Assembly (NCBI GenBank): GCA_013396525.1
Contig: VWYX01000341.1
Coordinates: 712,921-776,920, forward strand
Direction: 5' to 3'
Length of the DNA stretch: 64,000 nt
From: Chaetorhynchus papuensis
Lineage: Eukaryota; Chordata; Aves; Passeriformes; Rhipiduridae
Below the pieces are notes generated by a model. It saw only the letters and a list, made by a program, of their open reading frames with translations, was not told the DNA's origin and made no database searches. Position 1 is the first letter of the stretch. The number at the start of each line of letters is the position of its first letter. The position numbers were made by a program, and so were the translations under genes. Below, piece by piece: positions 25,881-39,335 of this stretch.

Positions 25881-28800
25881 TTGGCAAAACCTCCTCCAAA
25901 TAATAGAATGCTTTGCTATTCTCAGTAATGGCACTGGGGACCCAGTGGGTCCCATCACATTACATAGAGCCCTCCCTCTCCTTCCCTCACAGAAGATAAA
26001 TTTGACTCATGACAGAACAGGGCTTAGTTGATTCATTTGAAAGGCTGCAATGGTCCCTTCTGTACATCTTGATGCAGCTGCGTTATGTCAAGAGGCAGAA
26101 GAGGTTCAGAGACACATTCCCCATCACAAGAAATGCCACTGCTGGGAGCAGATTCAGAAAGCTGCAAACAGCAGGGATGGGGCATGGGGGATTGCAGAGG
26201 GCAGGCAAAGGTCACCTGGGCTTTCCCTGGCAGCACTGCAGATGGTCACAGTAAACAAAAAAGCAATGTCCCTCTGCAATACAAAGAACGGCTGGACTCG
26301 AGCAGTGTTCTCCGTTGAGTTTTCTTCAGCATTGTCTCCAGTCTGTTCTTCTGTTCCTGGTTGCCCTTGGGACTGCAGGGTCCTAAGGTCTTCCTTGCCG
26401 TGTGAAACCTTCCCAGCCTGATCGTGAGGCCAGTCAGGTTCCTCCCGCTTCCTCCCACCCTGGAAATATTTGTTCATCAAGAGAAAGCACCTTCCCATAT
26501 GCATTACAGCTCCTGATTGACAGGCTGGGCAGAAAGTATAATTTGTAATGTTGAAGTGAGGCTGACAGGAATAAACTAGCAGTGTCATATTTTTGCTTTG
26601 CTACTATGTTGAGATAAATTGATCTTGCTTCTCCATTGTTTTAGCTATGCAAGAAGAAAGACTTCTCTGTTTTCCCACAGTATGAAGTTGGAGCAGGCAG
26701 AATGAGGTTCCACTAGCCAGCAGCCAAAGAAAGATACAAGATACATATGCAGAGAAGATGAACAAGGTTGTAAATAGTAAGAATCTTTTTAAAAGAGCCT
26801 TTAGGAAGATTAGTGAATGTGTACTTGAGCCCTTATCCCAGCCAAGGGGAAGGACTGACAGTAATTTATGATTAGTTTGAAACCTTTATCTGCAGCCTAA
26901 GATTTGCTTATGGTTTAAGACAAGAAAAGATATGCAGTGATTAAAGGCTAGGACTGGGAATCCAGGGCTCCAGGGTCCTACACTCATCTATACTGAATTA
27001 CATTAATTTAGGGTGTATTCTTCAGCCTCCCAATACATCTCCCTCCTTCTGCATCCCCTTTTCCATTAAAACAGTTCCCTTCTGACACCATTGTCTGAAT
27101 TACTTATACCCTTTCTCTGAGGGCCACACTTAAAAATATATTAAAGCCTGGAAAGTACCCAGAAAAAGGGAAAAGAAAAACCTGATGGCAAGGGCTGGAT
27201 AAACTGCATTACTGAAAAAGCTCATACTCTGAATATCAAACCCCTGTACTGTTCTTGAAGTCCTTCTAAGATTATATGTGATCTCTCAGGCTTTGAAGAC
27301 TAAAAGAAGCTGGTTTGTATGGCACCTTTTGTATGGACTTCGCAGAGTCCAGGGGCCACCTAAAAAATGTCAGTGAGAGCTAAGCTCCTTCTGCAACTAC
27401 ATGGGTGTAGGCAAAGAGCGTGTGTGAAGGCAAGGGGAGAGGAGATGGGTTCATGCCTGCAGAGAGGTGATAGCAGGGGAAAATTTAGCTGGAGGGAGAG
27501 CATCATGTGCAGGAGTCCTGAGGTGTGTCTCTAGTAGGACTGCTGTGCCCTCATATAACCCACAGGACCCAGAGCCTTGGAGGAGGACTGTGTCCCCAGC
27601 TTTTGCCATCAGAGGGAATGCTTCAAGGAAAGAAATCTTGGTGTGCTAGTCTTCCTGTGACCCCACAGTGATGCCCTCCACATTACCTTTCCTTACAAAG
27701 AGCTTTCTAAAGGGATGTCTTCACCCTGTAGAATATTAACACATTCACCAGACTTGTCTCACAGTTCCTTCCCATTCTTACACCAAGTAGTGCATTCTCT
27801 GTTCCTTCCCTGGCCCTTTCTGGCTTTGGAGCATGTCTGTGAGACAGAGGAACATGACTGGGAGCTGACCTTGACAGCTGGAGGTAGGTAGAGAGAGTGG
27901 AAAGTGCAGGTCATATTCTAGTTCCTCAGTGGAAGGTGGACAGCTGAGAAATGTGGGATCAACGTTGTCTCAGTTTGCCCATGCTCTGGGATGGAGCACA
28001 CAGGAAACCATGTATACCTTTACCTTGTGGGCTCCACAGAAAGACCTCTAAAGATCTTGACCAATTTTAGCTGGACAAAAAAGGTAGTTGCTTAAGGCAT
28101 GTGAGGAGATAAACAGCAAAAAGATCAGGGCTATGATGTGCTCCAAGGAACTCATGGTCCTTCTTTTTCCTCAATCCCTTCTCCTCTCTCCCCCCTCAGC
28201 TGGATATGAAAAAGTATCTTTAAATAATTCTGTCTCCCTCTCCGTTTTTTAGAATTTTTTGTTCCAGTTTATAAATAAGCCTCACTTCCCAGTTACATGA
28301 ATGCTCCTGATTTTGGGTAGAGAACTGGGATACTTATCCAGGCACTGCCAATTCCCTCTCTTTCTGTATAACCCCCCAGACAGGGAGGATAATAATTACA
28401 TGTGAAGTCAGGCGGAGAAAGTGAACAATGAAACTGAAGATAGTGCTGACTAAATAGAAGAAAGAAAGGAAAGAAGAAGAGTGGAGCGGTGGATCATGCT
28501 CAGGTGAACAGTGATGGGGTCGGGCAGATCTCTGCACTCCTCCAGAGACTTTTGCACAAGCAACAAAACTAAGTGATACTCTGAATGTGTCTCCTGTTAC
28601 CAACACATTGATTTCCACTTGACAGGGAAATTGGGCATCAGAGTTTAAATGAAATGGAGTCCTGCTGTTTCCATGGAAATCTCCCTTGTCAATCAGAGTA
28701 ATGGAGGGCACATTGTGATTTGTATAAAAGTAAACAAAATAAGGCTGCTGCAAATGCAGCAGGTTATCTTTTCCATTCTGACTAAAAATCCCATATGTTC

Positions 28801-31216
28801 TCATCATAGATTCTCTCCTTCTCCACCTCTGCTTCAGCAGAGAGACCCCTGTCCTACATACACCCTTTATTTCAGGTGACTGGATCCCACAAGAGCCTTA
28901 TCCCTGGATAAACAGCATTAAATGCATGACAGATAAATTACAGGACTGATAGCTTAATCCTGTATAACAAACTACACGTTTCTTTGATGTATCTGGCTTT
29001 TCTGTATCAGTTTTGGGGTTTTCCCCTGACCTATAATCTTCTCATCTAGTTACAGGCACCTTGTGTGGCTCAGTTAAGACAGTATTTTGATATTTCATAT
29101 CTTATCCTTCCACCCTCACAAAGAAATCAGTCCACTCCTGAAGCAAATCTTAAAATGTGAAAAACAAGCAACCAAGTATCAGCTTAGCACGTAGTTCCCA
29201 CTGTAGCCTATCTGTGGACGTGGTAATCCATCTCCTCTGGGTAGCATGGGCAAGGAGAGCTTTGAGTGTATTTTTCTTCTTTGCATCAGCACCAGCTATG
29301 TCACCTGACAAACCAACAGGCTCTGTCACACCATCAGGCTCTATCACACACAACATTAGCAATTTCTTACCGCCCAAGAACCTGAAGTAGTTTGCATAAA
29401 TACTTGTGTAACGCAAGTTTACCATGGCATGAGATATTTCCTACCTCAAGCACAGAGACAACGTATAGCAGGCATGAGCTCGCCTGGAGCTCTGTGTTAC
29501 AACAGTTGGATCGCTTCCATCCCTGAAACAGCTTGGATATGACTGTGTTCCACCACATTGTACAGGGTAGGCATTCTCTGCAAAGATCTAAAACTGCAGC
29601 TGCCTCAAGTTTGTCCCTCTAGCCATACAGCAAAATCTCACTTCCCAGAAACTGAATCCTAGATTTGCTCTGGCAGTGACAGCAGCTCTTCCTCCTTTCC
29701 TTCTGGCCTGGAACATAAGCAGGGATCACATTTATGGTCTCAGGCAAAACTGAAAGTCACAGAAGAGGAAAAAAATGCAGATTTACTCCTTTTTAAACTT
29801 ATACACATAAGGGAGCTACAAACCTAGTTGTTTCTTTCCCAGCCCATTTTATCATCTAAGCAGCATCAAGTTGGCGCCCTACCAAACACTGTGATTTTAC
29901 CACTATGGCCATAGATTTCAGCAAATTTGTTTTCCCCAGACAAAGAGAGACAGGCTAATAAATGCAGATGAAAGATAAAATGCAGCAGAAAGTGAAGGGA
30001 TAGGAAAAAAGAATGAGTACTCTTGTCAGAGTGTGGTGATGAATGGGTAGCTATTATTTTCAGACTCAGGCATGTACTGGGAACTGACTTTGGATAAGTT
30101 GAAGTTGCAGGTCAAGGTCAATACCTGAGTCAGGCTTATGATTCAAAGTCTGGATCATGTTTCTTCCTCACTCTTCACAGCTGGGGCAGTAGGGCAACAC
30201 TAAATATTAATATTTCAGCTTAGAAACTAGCATGTTTTTTAAGGGATTCACACACATTTAAACTGCAAGAAACAATGAGGCTACACCTTAATGAGCTTAA
30301 AGGAAGGTGTCCAACTGCCCACCAAGGATTTACCAGGGCTGGGTCCCTAACATCATTGTCCTAGGAATGTGTTATGGCTGGAAAAGAGAAAGCTAAAACC
30401 AACTGTGAGAGCAAAAGATTACATTGCTTGTGATTTATAACCATGGGAGGAATGCTGCTGCGTGGGCATCAGGGTTGGGGGATGACTGCTGCAAGGTTAA
30501 ATACAGAAATCCTGGGCTTATGCTTCAGCTTTTAAACTCACTGGCATCACAGACTAAGTTCTTCATTGTAACTTTCAGCCATAGAGTTCAAACTTTTACC
30601 TTGGAATGAAATATTTTAAAAGTCCAAGGAAATGATAGACAGAAAATGAGTGAGAACTAAGATGAACCATCCTCTGTTGTCTGCTAAGTTATCTTGTTTT
30701 ACGCATTTTATCATTTAGGAAAAAACTGTTCGTTATTTTACAGTCCTCTACACCTTGAGCTGAGGTCACTAAAAAGAAATGTTCCACAAGCAATGAACTG
30801 TCCATAGCATGATTTTAAGACTTCTTTATAGTTTCATGATAGTAATCCACAGTCATAAATCTATCTTAATTTCTGCAGACTTGGTGCATCAATATGAATG
30901 ATCTTGCTATTACAAGAATTATCTGAACTTGTATCCATGGAAAAAAAAATAGAGTATAACTTCCAAGTTTTCACCTTCCATTTAAAACAGTTTGAAAAAA
31001 TGGATGGCACTGAAGAGTTCCCTGTATTTGCACAAGAAGTGGGTCAAGCTGCTCAAAAGTTTACAAGTCTGAAGCAAATTTTCAGAGGAGCGAAGGAAAA
31101 GTGTGTATATTTGTGAAATGAGAAAAAGACTAAGTGAAAGCTTATTAAACTCCCAAAGGGAACAGGAAAAGAAAAGATGTTAATGCAATTACTGCTGATA
31201 GCATTTTGAAAGAGTA
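25881..31216. other. Unannotated DNA
   Basis: Open frames of up to 157 codons (28334-28807 minus) and several overlapping ones at 26009-26588 show no domain and occur on both strands. A Lys/Gln/Glu-rich frame at 30898-31116 looks protein-like but lacks usable splice sites (see rejected items). No RNA gene or transposon is seen. Confidence 0.5.

Positions 31217-31254
<38 letters not shown>
31217..31254 (+). repeat. Compound microsatellite (TG)10(AG)9
   Basis: Ten uninterrupted TG units (31217-31236) are followed directly by nine AG units (31237-31254). The array is pure, so it is likely length-polymorphic between individuals. Confidence 0.97.
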
Positions 31255-31255
<1 letters not shown>

Positions 31256-31805
31256 AATTAGTATATCATCTTGGAATCCTTAATTACTAGCACGTTAATT
31301 ACACAACAAAGCTATCCTCTTATAATGAAAGAAACGAACAAATATCAGAAATGTTGTTCCATTTAATCCAGAAAATGAGGGCTGAGATCCAAAGTTGTGT
31401 GATGTAAATCTGGAGGAACTCCAAAGAAGCCAAGGGAGTTAGCCAGTCTCCAGCATAAGACAGCAGAGATGTGATGCAGTAAGGAAATACACAAAGTACT
31501 GTCTGATTTCTCTCTCAGAAGGAGAGAGGCTATGAGGTTGGTTCCCTTTGGTCCCTGCATGTGACTGGATGCTGACTAATGTGTGGTTTAACTAATGAGG
31601 TTCCTTTGCTTGGATCATTGGCCTCTTCCTGGTTGAGTGAGAGACCTTTACAGAGGTGATAACTCTTCTGTTAATTGGGAACCAGAGGTAATTAGGAGAA
31701 TGGGATCATGTAAGTGTTCTCTTACTAACAGAGATGAATCAAAAAAGTAAATGTTTCACTCAGACATCAGTTAGGCTATTTATTAGGCTGCTGTTGCCTA
31801 CACAC
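31255..31805. other. Unannotated DNA
   Basis: No gene or repeat is recognised between the microsatellite and the next CR1. Confidence 0.5.
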
Positions 31806-32026
31806 ATCTGGTTATGTTTAACCTGCTCATAAGACTTGTGCTTCAAACCCTTCACCAGCTTCATTCTCCTTCTCTGGACGTGCTCCAGCACCTCAATGTC
31901 CCTCTTGTGGTGAGGGGTGCAAAACTCAACATAGGATTTGAGGTGTGGCCTCACCAGGGCACAATCACTCCTCTGGTCCTGCCGGCCACACTATTCCTGA
32001 TTCAGGCCAGGATGCCATTGGCAAAA
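31806..32026 (-). mobile_element. CR1 LINE internal ORF2 fragment, minus strand
   Basis: Read on the minus strand this is the part of CR1 ORF2 after the reverse transcriptase core. From 31954 down to about 31808 the frame is open and gives RPHLKSYVEF, DIEVLEHVQRR and KLVKGLKHKSYE, close to the family pattern as I remember it (RPHLEYCVQFW, DIEVLERVQRR, KLVKGLEHKSYE). Upstream in the element (31955-32026) the DNA still matches the family but the frame is lost. The usual 3' UTR is absent, so this is a fragment lacking its 3' end, unlike normal 5'-truncated copies. Confidence 0.92.
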
Positions 32027-35000
32027 CCACAGGAAAGGGATCAACTGTATCTTTTACATTTTCTTCAGTTTTTACCAGAGCTGGATAAAGTTGCCACTTT
32101 GCTGCATAGCGATCATAAGCAAGCCTTATCTGAGGTTTTCATCACATTCAGAACAACAACAGAGTAAAACAGACTTTTCTGTACTTCAGAGAAATTCTTG
32201 GGCAAATATGCCCTCATTTCCTTTAGATACAACTTCTCAGAATTCATACAGAGCCCTAGCATGGGGTGGCTGAATTTTGTCAAAGGCTTCTTTCCCTTAA
32301 GGGTTTATTCTTCCCCTGATGAGCTCTTGTGACTCCCACTGACACTAATGGGAAGAAATACATGCCTGAAGGAGAGCTCTGCCCCGCCTCAGTGAGAAAG
32401 GAGAGACTGGTTTTATCAGAGTGGGATGGGGAAGGAACAGAAGGGAAAGGAGAGCTTTGAAAGCTGTCTAATTACAGGCTGGTGTTTTAACTGCTCCACC
32501 AGCCAGCGCGTGAACTGAGCATTTGGCACAGTACAGCTTTGTTTTTCTTGATTAGAGAGGAGCATTTGAAAGACTGGTGAATGTGTGGGAAACAGCAAAG
32601 AGAAAAGCCCACCCCACTGGTGAAGTGTAGATATGGCTGCTGAAGGGAATCGAATGGTGCCTTAGCAGCAATGAGGGTGATGCTGCAGCTCTACTTGGGT
32701 GTGGGTGCGCATCCCTTTTCCAGGCAGCACTCTTGACTTCCATTAGACTGAATGAGCGTGCAAGCACAGGAGTTTCCAAAAAGGAACCTGAAGAGTTCTG
32801 TGATGATTATTTATGAGGAATTGTGTCCCCGTGGTGGCAACTCTTACTGCACAGGGATGGCCTTTGCCTTTCCCAACAGGAGATTAACATTAACCCCAGA
32901 GGCACCCTAGCTCCTAATGAATAATAGATTGACTCATGATTTTTTTAATGGGAGATCCAAACTCAGTCCTCATGGGCAAATCATTAGGAGGACAAGGATG
33001 GTTGTATACGAAAATAGAAGACGAAATAAATTATTAAGAGTGAGATTGCCAAGCATAAAGCACTTCTGTGCAATGCACCTGAGTGTTCATGCACATGAGC
33101 CCACAGCGCTATGGTGATCCATTCTTCCAGGTCATACCTGAGCAGAGAACAAGTGCCTGTGTCCACTTCAGGAGCCCTCTTTCCAAGCCAATTATATTGT
33201 AGACACAACCTCCACATAACAGAGTACAGTCAGAAAACTCTGCAGATATGTCTTTTCTTGCCTTTTAGTAAATAAAGCATTCTCCCCCTCTTCCCCTTCT
33301 GTATAACTGTGTTACCAATTTCAGCTTGACTAAAATGCACATCAGTTCAAAGAATAGCTGTTTAAAAACAGCATCTCAAAATAGATTTTATTCTCACTTC
33401 ATTCCTGATGCTAGTCCTCCATACTGGTTTCTGCCTCAGAGTCTCAGTCAGAACTGTCCCCCCTCCTTTTGCATCTATTTAACCTCTTCACTGCCAGCCA
33501 CAATAGCAAAGTGATCTTCCAAGAGATTTTCCTGGCTACTTACACAAGGACAGTTCACTCCATGCAGAAAGGACCCAAAACTGGCCAGCAGGGAAGAAAA
33601 GGGTAACAAAGCCATTTTTAAGATGCATCTACCTGTCAGCTCATTCCCCTGCTTGCAATGACACAGAAGGAAAAAGAGGAAACTTCTAAATCTGATGATG
33701 CAGCTGTTTGAGTCAGTTTGGCCAAAAACCCAGCAAGAGCTTTAAATGGTGCATTAATTTCTGCTGTAGAGGCAGAAGAATAAGAAATGTGCATATTACA
33801 CTAAGTGTTGCATGTGAGATCTCATGGGAAATTGCTGAGTTCACATGCTTGACCTGGCATGGGTTTGTGTTTTTTCCAGCAAAACCTGGAAAAGAAACAT
33901 GAAGTTGTCTCATAGTGCACAAGGGTTCAGGCCTGTGTTGAAGTTCTCACATCTCAGAGGATAAAACAAATGTAATAATACAGTGACTCTACTTTCAGTA
34001 AAAGATGTTTTAAAATTTTTGGAGCGCAAGATTAGTCTGCTCCCATGTGACTGAAGAGACTGAAAGGCCTGGGGAACCTGTGCAGGGTGCTGAGAGGTAT
34101 CTGCAAGAGAGTCCCCACCCCATCCCTGTGACAGCACAGCAGGGCTAACTCACTTCTGCCACCTCTCTAAAGGTGACTGCAAAATGTATAGAAAAAGCAA
34201 ATTTTATGAACTCATGAATTTGTTTTCAGTGAAAGGTGCTTTCTTAATAGCTCTGGAGAATTATTTGCCCACAGTGGGTAGTAAAATGTACTGTGTCTTC
34301 TCTTTTTTCATTTCCCATCAGAGGGCAAGGGGGAAATGAAATCCCTGGAGACAAGGCAGTATCTGGACTTACTATTAAAATAAATGCAGTAAAAATATTT
34401 TCTCATTGCATTTAAGAAGGCCCAAAAAAGCAAAAATCAATTCTGTAGATAGATATAATAGGGTTTTATTCTTTGGCATTCTTATGGTCTGAAGATAACA
34501 CAGGAAGGAAAGGTGTGCATGAAAGAAATCAGGACCCTAAAAAGAGAGTGTTCTGAATTACCTTTGCAATTTTTTATTTCTCCTACATGTTTGATGCTCT
34601 GTGCAGGTTGCCTCTTTGCTGTGTGTTATTCCCATGGAAAATCCTGATAGAATTCAGCTCCACAATGGTGGGGATTGCTGTGATGCATATCGTCTTTGGT
34701 CTTCTAAGCACTGGATGAAGAGCTGCCGTTCCTTTGCATGCAGTGATGCGGTTATGAAAATACTCTATTTCCATCTGCCAATTTTCCACTTTTGTGGCTG
34801 GCTCAAAGAATTTCAAGCCTGTTCTGCTTTGTGACAAAATATTATACACTGAACTTCCACTATCTGCATTAATGGGATGTGCAGGTACTACATGTAAATA
34901 GCAGGTGCCAGCCTGGAGACACCTCTCCTTAGAAATTTCAAAGAGGTACTTCTGTGGCTCTAAGATAGTTTTGGAAGCTTCTCAGATGCTGTTATTTGGA

Positions 35001-38000
35001 GTTGGGTTTTTTTCAGTAAAGAAATCTATTCCTGAATCCTCCCATTTATCTCCCACTCCTTTTGCTTTCTGGAAGATAGGGTAATGCTAGCTGGAATGCT
35101 ATGTTCAAACTCAAAGTATGCCTTGCTGCTTAGTGATAGTGAAGCTTTCTTATGCATTCTTTGGGGCTGTCAGGGGTCAGTTTGCAGCTTGTCTTTTCCC
35201 AGAAAGGCTTTCCAGGAAGACAAGTTCATTACAGAAAACTGGGAAATCTGGAGGAGTTGCTAGAACAGATGTCACAGCAATGCCTGAGGAGTTTTTCTCC
35301 ATAGGGGATAAATCGTCAGGACTTGAAGTAGTCATTTAAGAATTTAAGAATGCCTTTAGCCTCTCCTTATTTCAGTTTCTTGTTGATGTTGTATGCCAAG
35401 AAGTCTGTATTCCTAAATCATGTAAATTTAATGCTATCCAAGAGCCTCATGGGCTTTAACCATTCTCAGGGGTAAACACAGGGACCTACTGTACAGTGAG
35501 ATGCTAAGCAGTCTGTCCTCACACCTGCCTCTGCTGCTACAGATGTTCCCTGCAGAGCCCTGCTTCCTCTTCATCTCTGCCTGAAGTCTGCACATCCTTG
35601 TCTCAGTGCTGGCCATCACCCCAACTTCCACTGAGATTTAAAAGAAATCAAGTGGGCAGGTGGAGAATAACCACCAATGGGCTGTAATTAAAGTAAATCA
35701 ACACCCATAGTTCCACCATCATTTGCTATACTATGGCAACAAATATGCCTGAGTGAAATTTCTTACTGTGCAGCTGTCACACACATGAGTCTAGGAGAAT
35801 CTTTGCTCCCTCTCCTTCTTTACCTGTGCTGGAATGGTATCCTGCTAATATTCCACTCTTGATTTTACCTTGTAGCTTGCAACACTGATTGAACTATACA
35901 TGTGCAGACCTGTTTCTCATCCATGCTCTTCATCAAGCTGAGAGAAGCACATGAATGTAATACACATACTTTAAAAAGTACCTTTGGAAACTAATGCTGG
36001 GTTGGATTTTTTTTCTTTAGGAAAGTAAGTCCTTTTTTCAAAAGTAGTCATGGGCCAATCCAGATGGTAAAAATGGCCCTTTTTTATTAAATTCCGTAGT
36101 ACTACAGCAGTTTGAAAGAGGTAGAGAGGTGATTCTGAAGACTGAAGAGGTTAAAGAACAGATCTGTCCAAGCAGTTTGTAAAAAAACATGTAGGAGACT
36201 AAATAATTACCCAGTACATCTTCCTAATACAGGGTTGTTCTCGGATCATTAACTAGGACTTTATTCAAATAGTTCCAAGTGATAGGGTTCAACCATTTTC
36301 CTCATAATTTCCCCACAATTAAAACAAAAAAGTTTTCATATAATGTCCCTGGTCTTCAGTACAGGCTCAGTTTCTTCCCCATTTCTACTAGGGCATATTA
36401 ATGATAGAGGCCTTGAGCTTTATGTGTGATCTTCCATATTTTCTCAGATACTTCCTACTCTTAAGAACTTCAGAAGAATTGTTTTTTTCACTCTCATTGT
36501 ATCATACAGTTCTTTTGTGGTTGGGACCGACTTCCCAACTCTAGTACTAAGTGAAGGAAATGAACCCTTACAATGAATGTTGCACCCCTCTACTGAAAGG
36601 CAGTTTGAAACACAGAACAAATGCTAGATCATTTTCTGAGATGCAATGTGCCCAGCTAACCTGGACAGCAGCAAAAGTACTCTACTAAAAGCACCAGAGC
36701 TGATCCCGGTACAGGGCACTTTCCCTCTTCACCATTGAGTTTCTTTCTGTCCATCAGCATTTTTAAGTGCCCTCCTTCCCAGCATGCTCATTTCACCCAC
36801 AGCCCACTGTTCCTTTTAAGGTTCACTTGGCACGAGCATTACTCTTCCCCTGATTTCTGGTTTCCAGTACTTTTCCAGCATCCCAGATCATTTTCTGCCC
36901 TACCATCATCACCTGAGTTTCCTTGAGTCGGATCTAATTGCGTTGTGACTACTTGACTATTATCGTTCTTCCTCAACAAATACTTAGGCTCCTAATCCCA
37001 CAGCAATAAGAAACAAAGCAAACAAAACCATATTGAATGAAGCTTCTTTCCCAAAGCTTAGGGACATGCTTGGAGATGTCTCAATTCCCTTTTCCAGCTA
37101 TATAAACTGCTAGACATAGTCATTATCATCTCAGAGCTGAATCTATTGTGAAGCTATAGAAACTTCTTTTAAAGTTTGCCAGGGCTGTGCTACCCTTCCT
37201 CCCTTCCTTTCCTGACCCTCACACCCACCAGGAGCTGAAGAAGGAGGTGATGATGGGTGCTGAGCACCAGGAAAATCACCACTGTCTGTTTGCCAGCTGC
37301 TATACAGAAAGCACTGCCAACCTCACCCACCATTTCCCTCTTTCATTGCTTATCCTCTCTGGTATTTATAACCTGTGTGACTTTGAAAATGAAGGTGAGA
37401 GATTCTCTACCACTGTAGGTACAGTATGGAGCTGATCTTAGAGACCAAAGAAAGGTGAGCTGGGGACCCAATCCATCACAGCACCTGCAGCCTAAGTTAT
37501 ATTTGCTGCAGTCTTAAATATGAGTGAAAGACAAAAAGCAAGACTCTATTACAGTCCTCATTTCTTTTCTAATGTCAGCTGTAAATGTTTATCATGTAGC
37601 TCAACGCTACCCTGTCAGCAAGAAGAGAAAACCAAATAAACCAAAGGAAGGTTTTATTATTGTCTCTCTGATCAGAATGGGTTTATGGTAGTAAAAGGAC
37701 CCAGACACAGGGCCTTCCTCAAGCTAAATGTAAGTTCTTATGTAAGACAGATGAAAGGAATATTTATACAAATGCAAGTGCAAGGGAGGAAAGATGGAGA
37801 GAAGCTCTAGTCTTGACCAGGCATGTGAAGATATGGAGAGAAACAGTGACTGGGAAATACGAGCCTTACAGCAAAGTAAATTCTTTTATATAATAGGATG
37901 GTTCTATTCTTCTAGGCTTTGAAGCAACTTCCTTTTTTTTCTCTTTGTCAAGGAGGCATTTTTGGCCATTTGAGTGTAGTCTGTCATTCTAGCTCAAACA

Positions 38001-39187
38001 AGATGAATACTTTGCCTTATGCCTTGTGATGCTGTGGTTTGATGGATCCAGATGAGACTCAGGAGATGACAGCATTGCTTTCAGCTCTGTCACTGGCCTG
38101 CAGGTTGACCTGGCTAAGTCAAGTAATCAATCTTTGTTTCATTTACCTGCCTTACAGTGAGGCTAGTGGGAATGATCTACCCTTTTCGTAGCTTGTATTG
38201 GGTACTCCTGGTCAAAATATTGGATTCCAACTTGTGTGGAAAGGACTAGAGATACCTGGTCACTTATATTCAAATATTTATTTTAATGTTACTGAGCCAA
38301 TAGAGTGACTCCTCTTTGTCCTGACCACTTGAAGGAACATTAAGAATAATCCTGTAGATTACAGAATTGCTTGAAAAGGACCATTCCTATGGTGCCTTCA
38401 GAGGGTCTCAGTGTTTGCTGTCCTGCTCTGTTGAGGTTTGGTGGATCACAAGCATGTGGCTGTATCTTTGACAAGGCAACAACAAAACATCAAAACCACC
38501 ATAGAGCGCAGCACAGAGTACCTCAGAAGTGCCCATACTGGCTCTGACACTCATTCCAAGAGAGTTCTACATGACCTAATTTTCCCTGCCTTTTTAACAT
38601 GAGCACAGCTAATGCCCCTGAAATTTTTCCAATACTTGCACTCAGAGATTTTGTGCAGTGCCCTTGGCATTTCCCAAGCACACCAGATGCTCTGCAGCTC
38701 TGAATGGTTATATTTACATTGTATTTTCATCCTAGACTTGAGCCCTGGGCTTTGGCTTCACACAGTCTGCTATTTTGCCCAAACTGATCTCAGCTGTCAG
38801 GAAGGGGTTCAGATCATCCTGCCTGAGCGTGGCAGGAACCTCACCTTGTGCCTTCTCTTCCCTCTCCACCCCATGTTCACCCCCATTCGCTGAAGCAGGG
38901 TTGATCTGAGAGGCTTAGGTTGCCTGTGCAAGAGACAGGACACTCAAGCCTGGACTGAGGCTGAGAGTAGGAGACAAATCTGAGTTCTGATCACATCTTG
39001 CACTGCACGGCTCTTTTTGGCAGCTGCTACACAAAAGAGGCCAGGAAAGAATAGGGCCTTTTCCAGGAAGACTTGCTCCCATAAGCACATTAGCCCTGGA
39101 AACATAAACAGAAGGCAGAAGGATGTCTTGGGATTATGTTTTCCTTTCCTTGTACCATGTGCTTCTACTTCTCTCTCTCCCTCTCAG
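32027..39187. other. Unannotated DNA
   Basis: About 7 kb with open frames of at most 88 codons. No transposon, RNA gene or exon is recognised. Two CpG-poor T-rich stretches near 36010 and 37930 are unremarkable. Confidence 0.5.
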
Positions 39188-39335
39188 GTGACTGCTATTT
39201 CTCTTTGCAATGCCATACAAGAACAGCCCACATGCTGGGCATCAAATGGAGATTATATGGATCGACATCTCAGCAATTTATCTTTTGCTGGCTTGTTTGA
39301 GACCGAAAGTACCAATCTGGCTTTTAATACCTCAG
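39188..39335 (+). other. Exon-like open stretch, unidentified
   Basis: A strong polypyrimidine tract ending TCTCCCTCTCAG precedes position 39188, and CAG|GTACTA follows 39335, giving a 148-nt candidate exon in an open frame (phase 0 to phase 1). It would encode 49 residues with two cysteines (LCNAIQEQPTCW) and two N-glycosylation sequons (NLS, NTS), a composition compatible with an extracellular segment. I do not recognise the protein. The frame is also open upstream to an ATG at 39017. No partner exon is recognisable nearby, so chance remains the more likely explanation. Confidence 0.18.

Noticed and set aside
28334..28807. 157-codon minus-strand frame
   Set aside because: No domain, no splice signals in phase, composition like its AT-rich surroundings.
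30898..31116. 72-codon Lys/Gln/Glu-rich frame that looks protein-like
   Set aside because: TGA precedes the ATG directly, no polypyrimidine acceptor feeds this phase, and no family is recognised.
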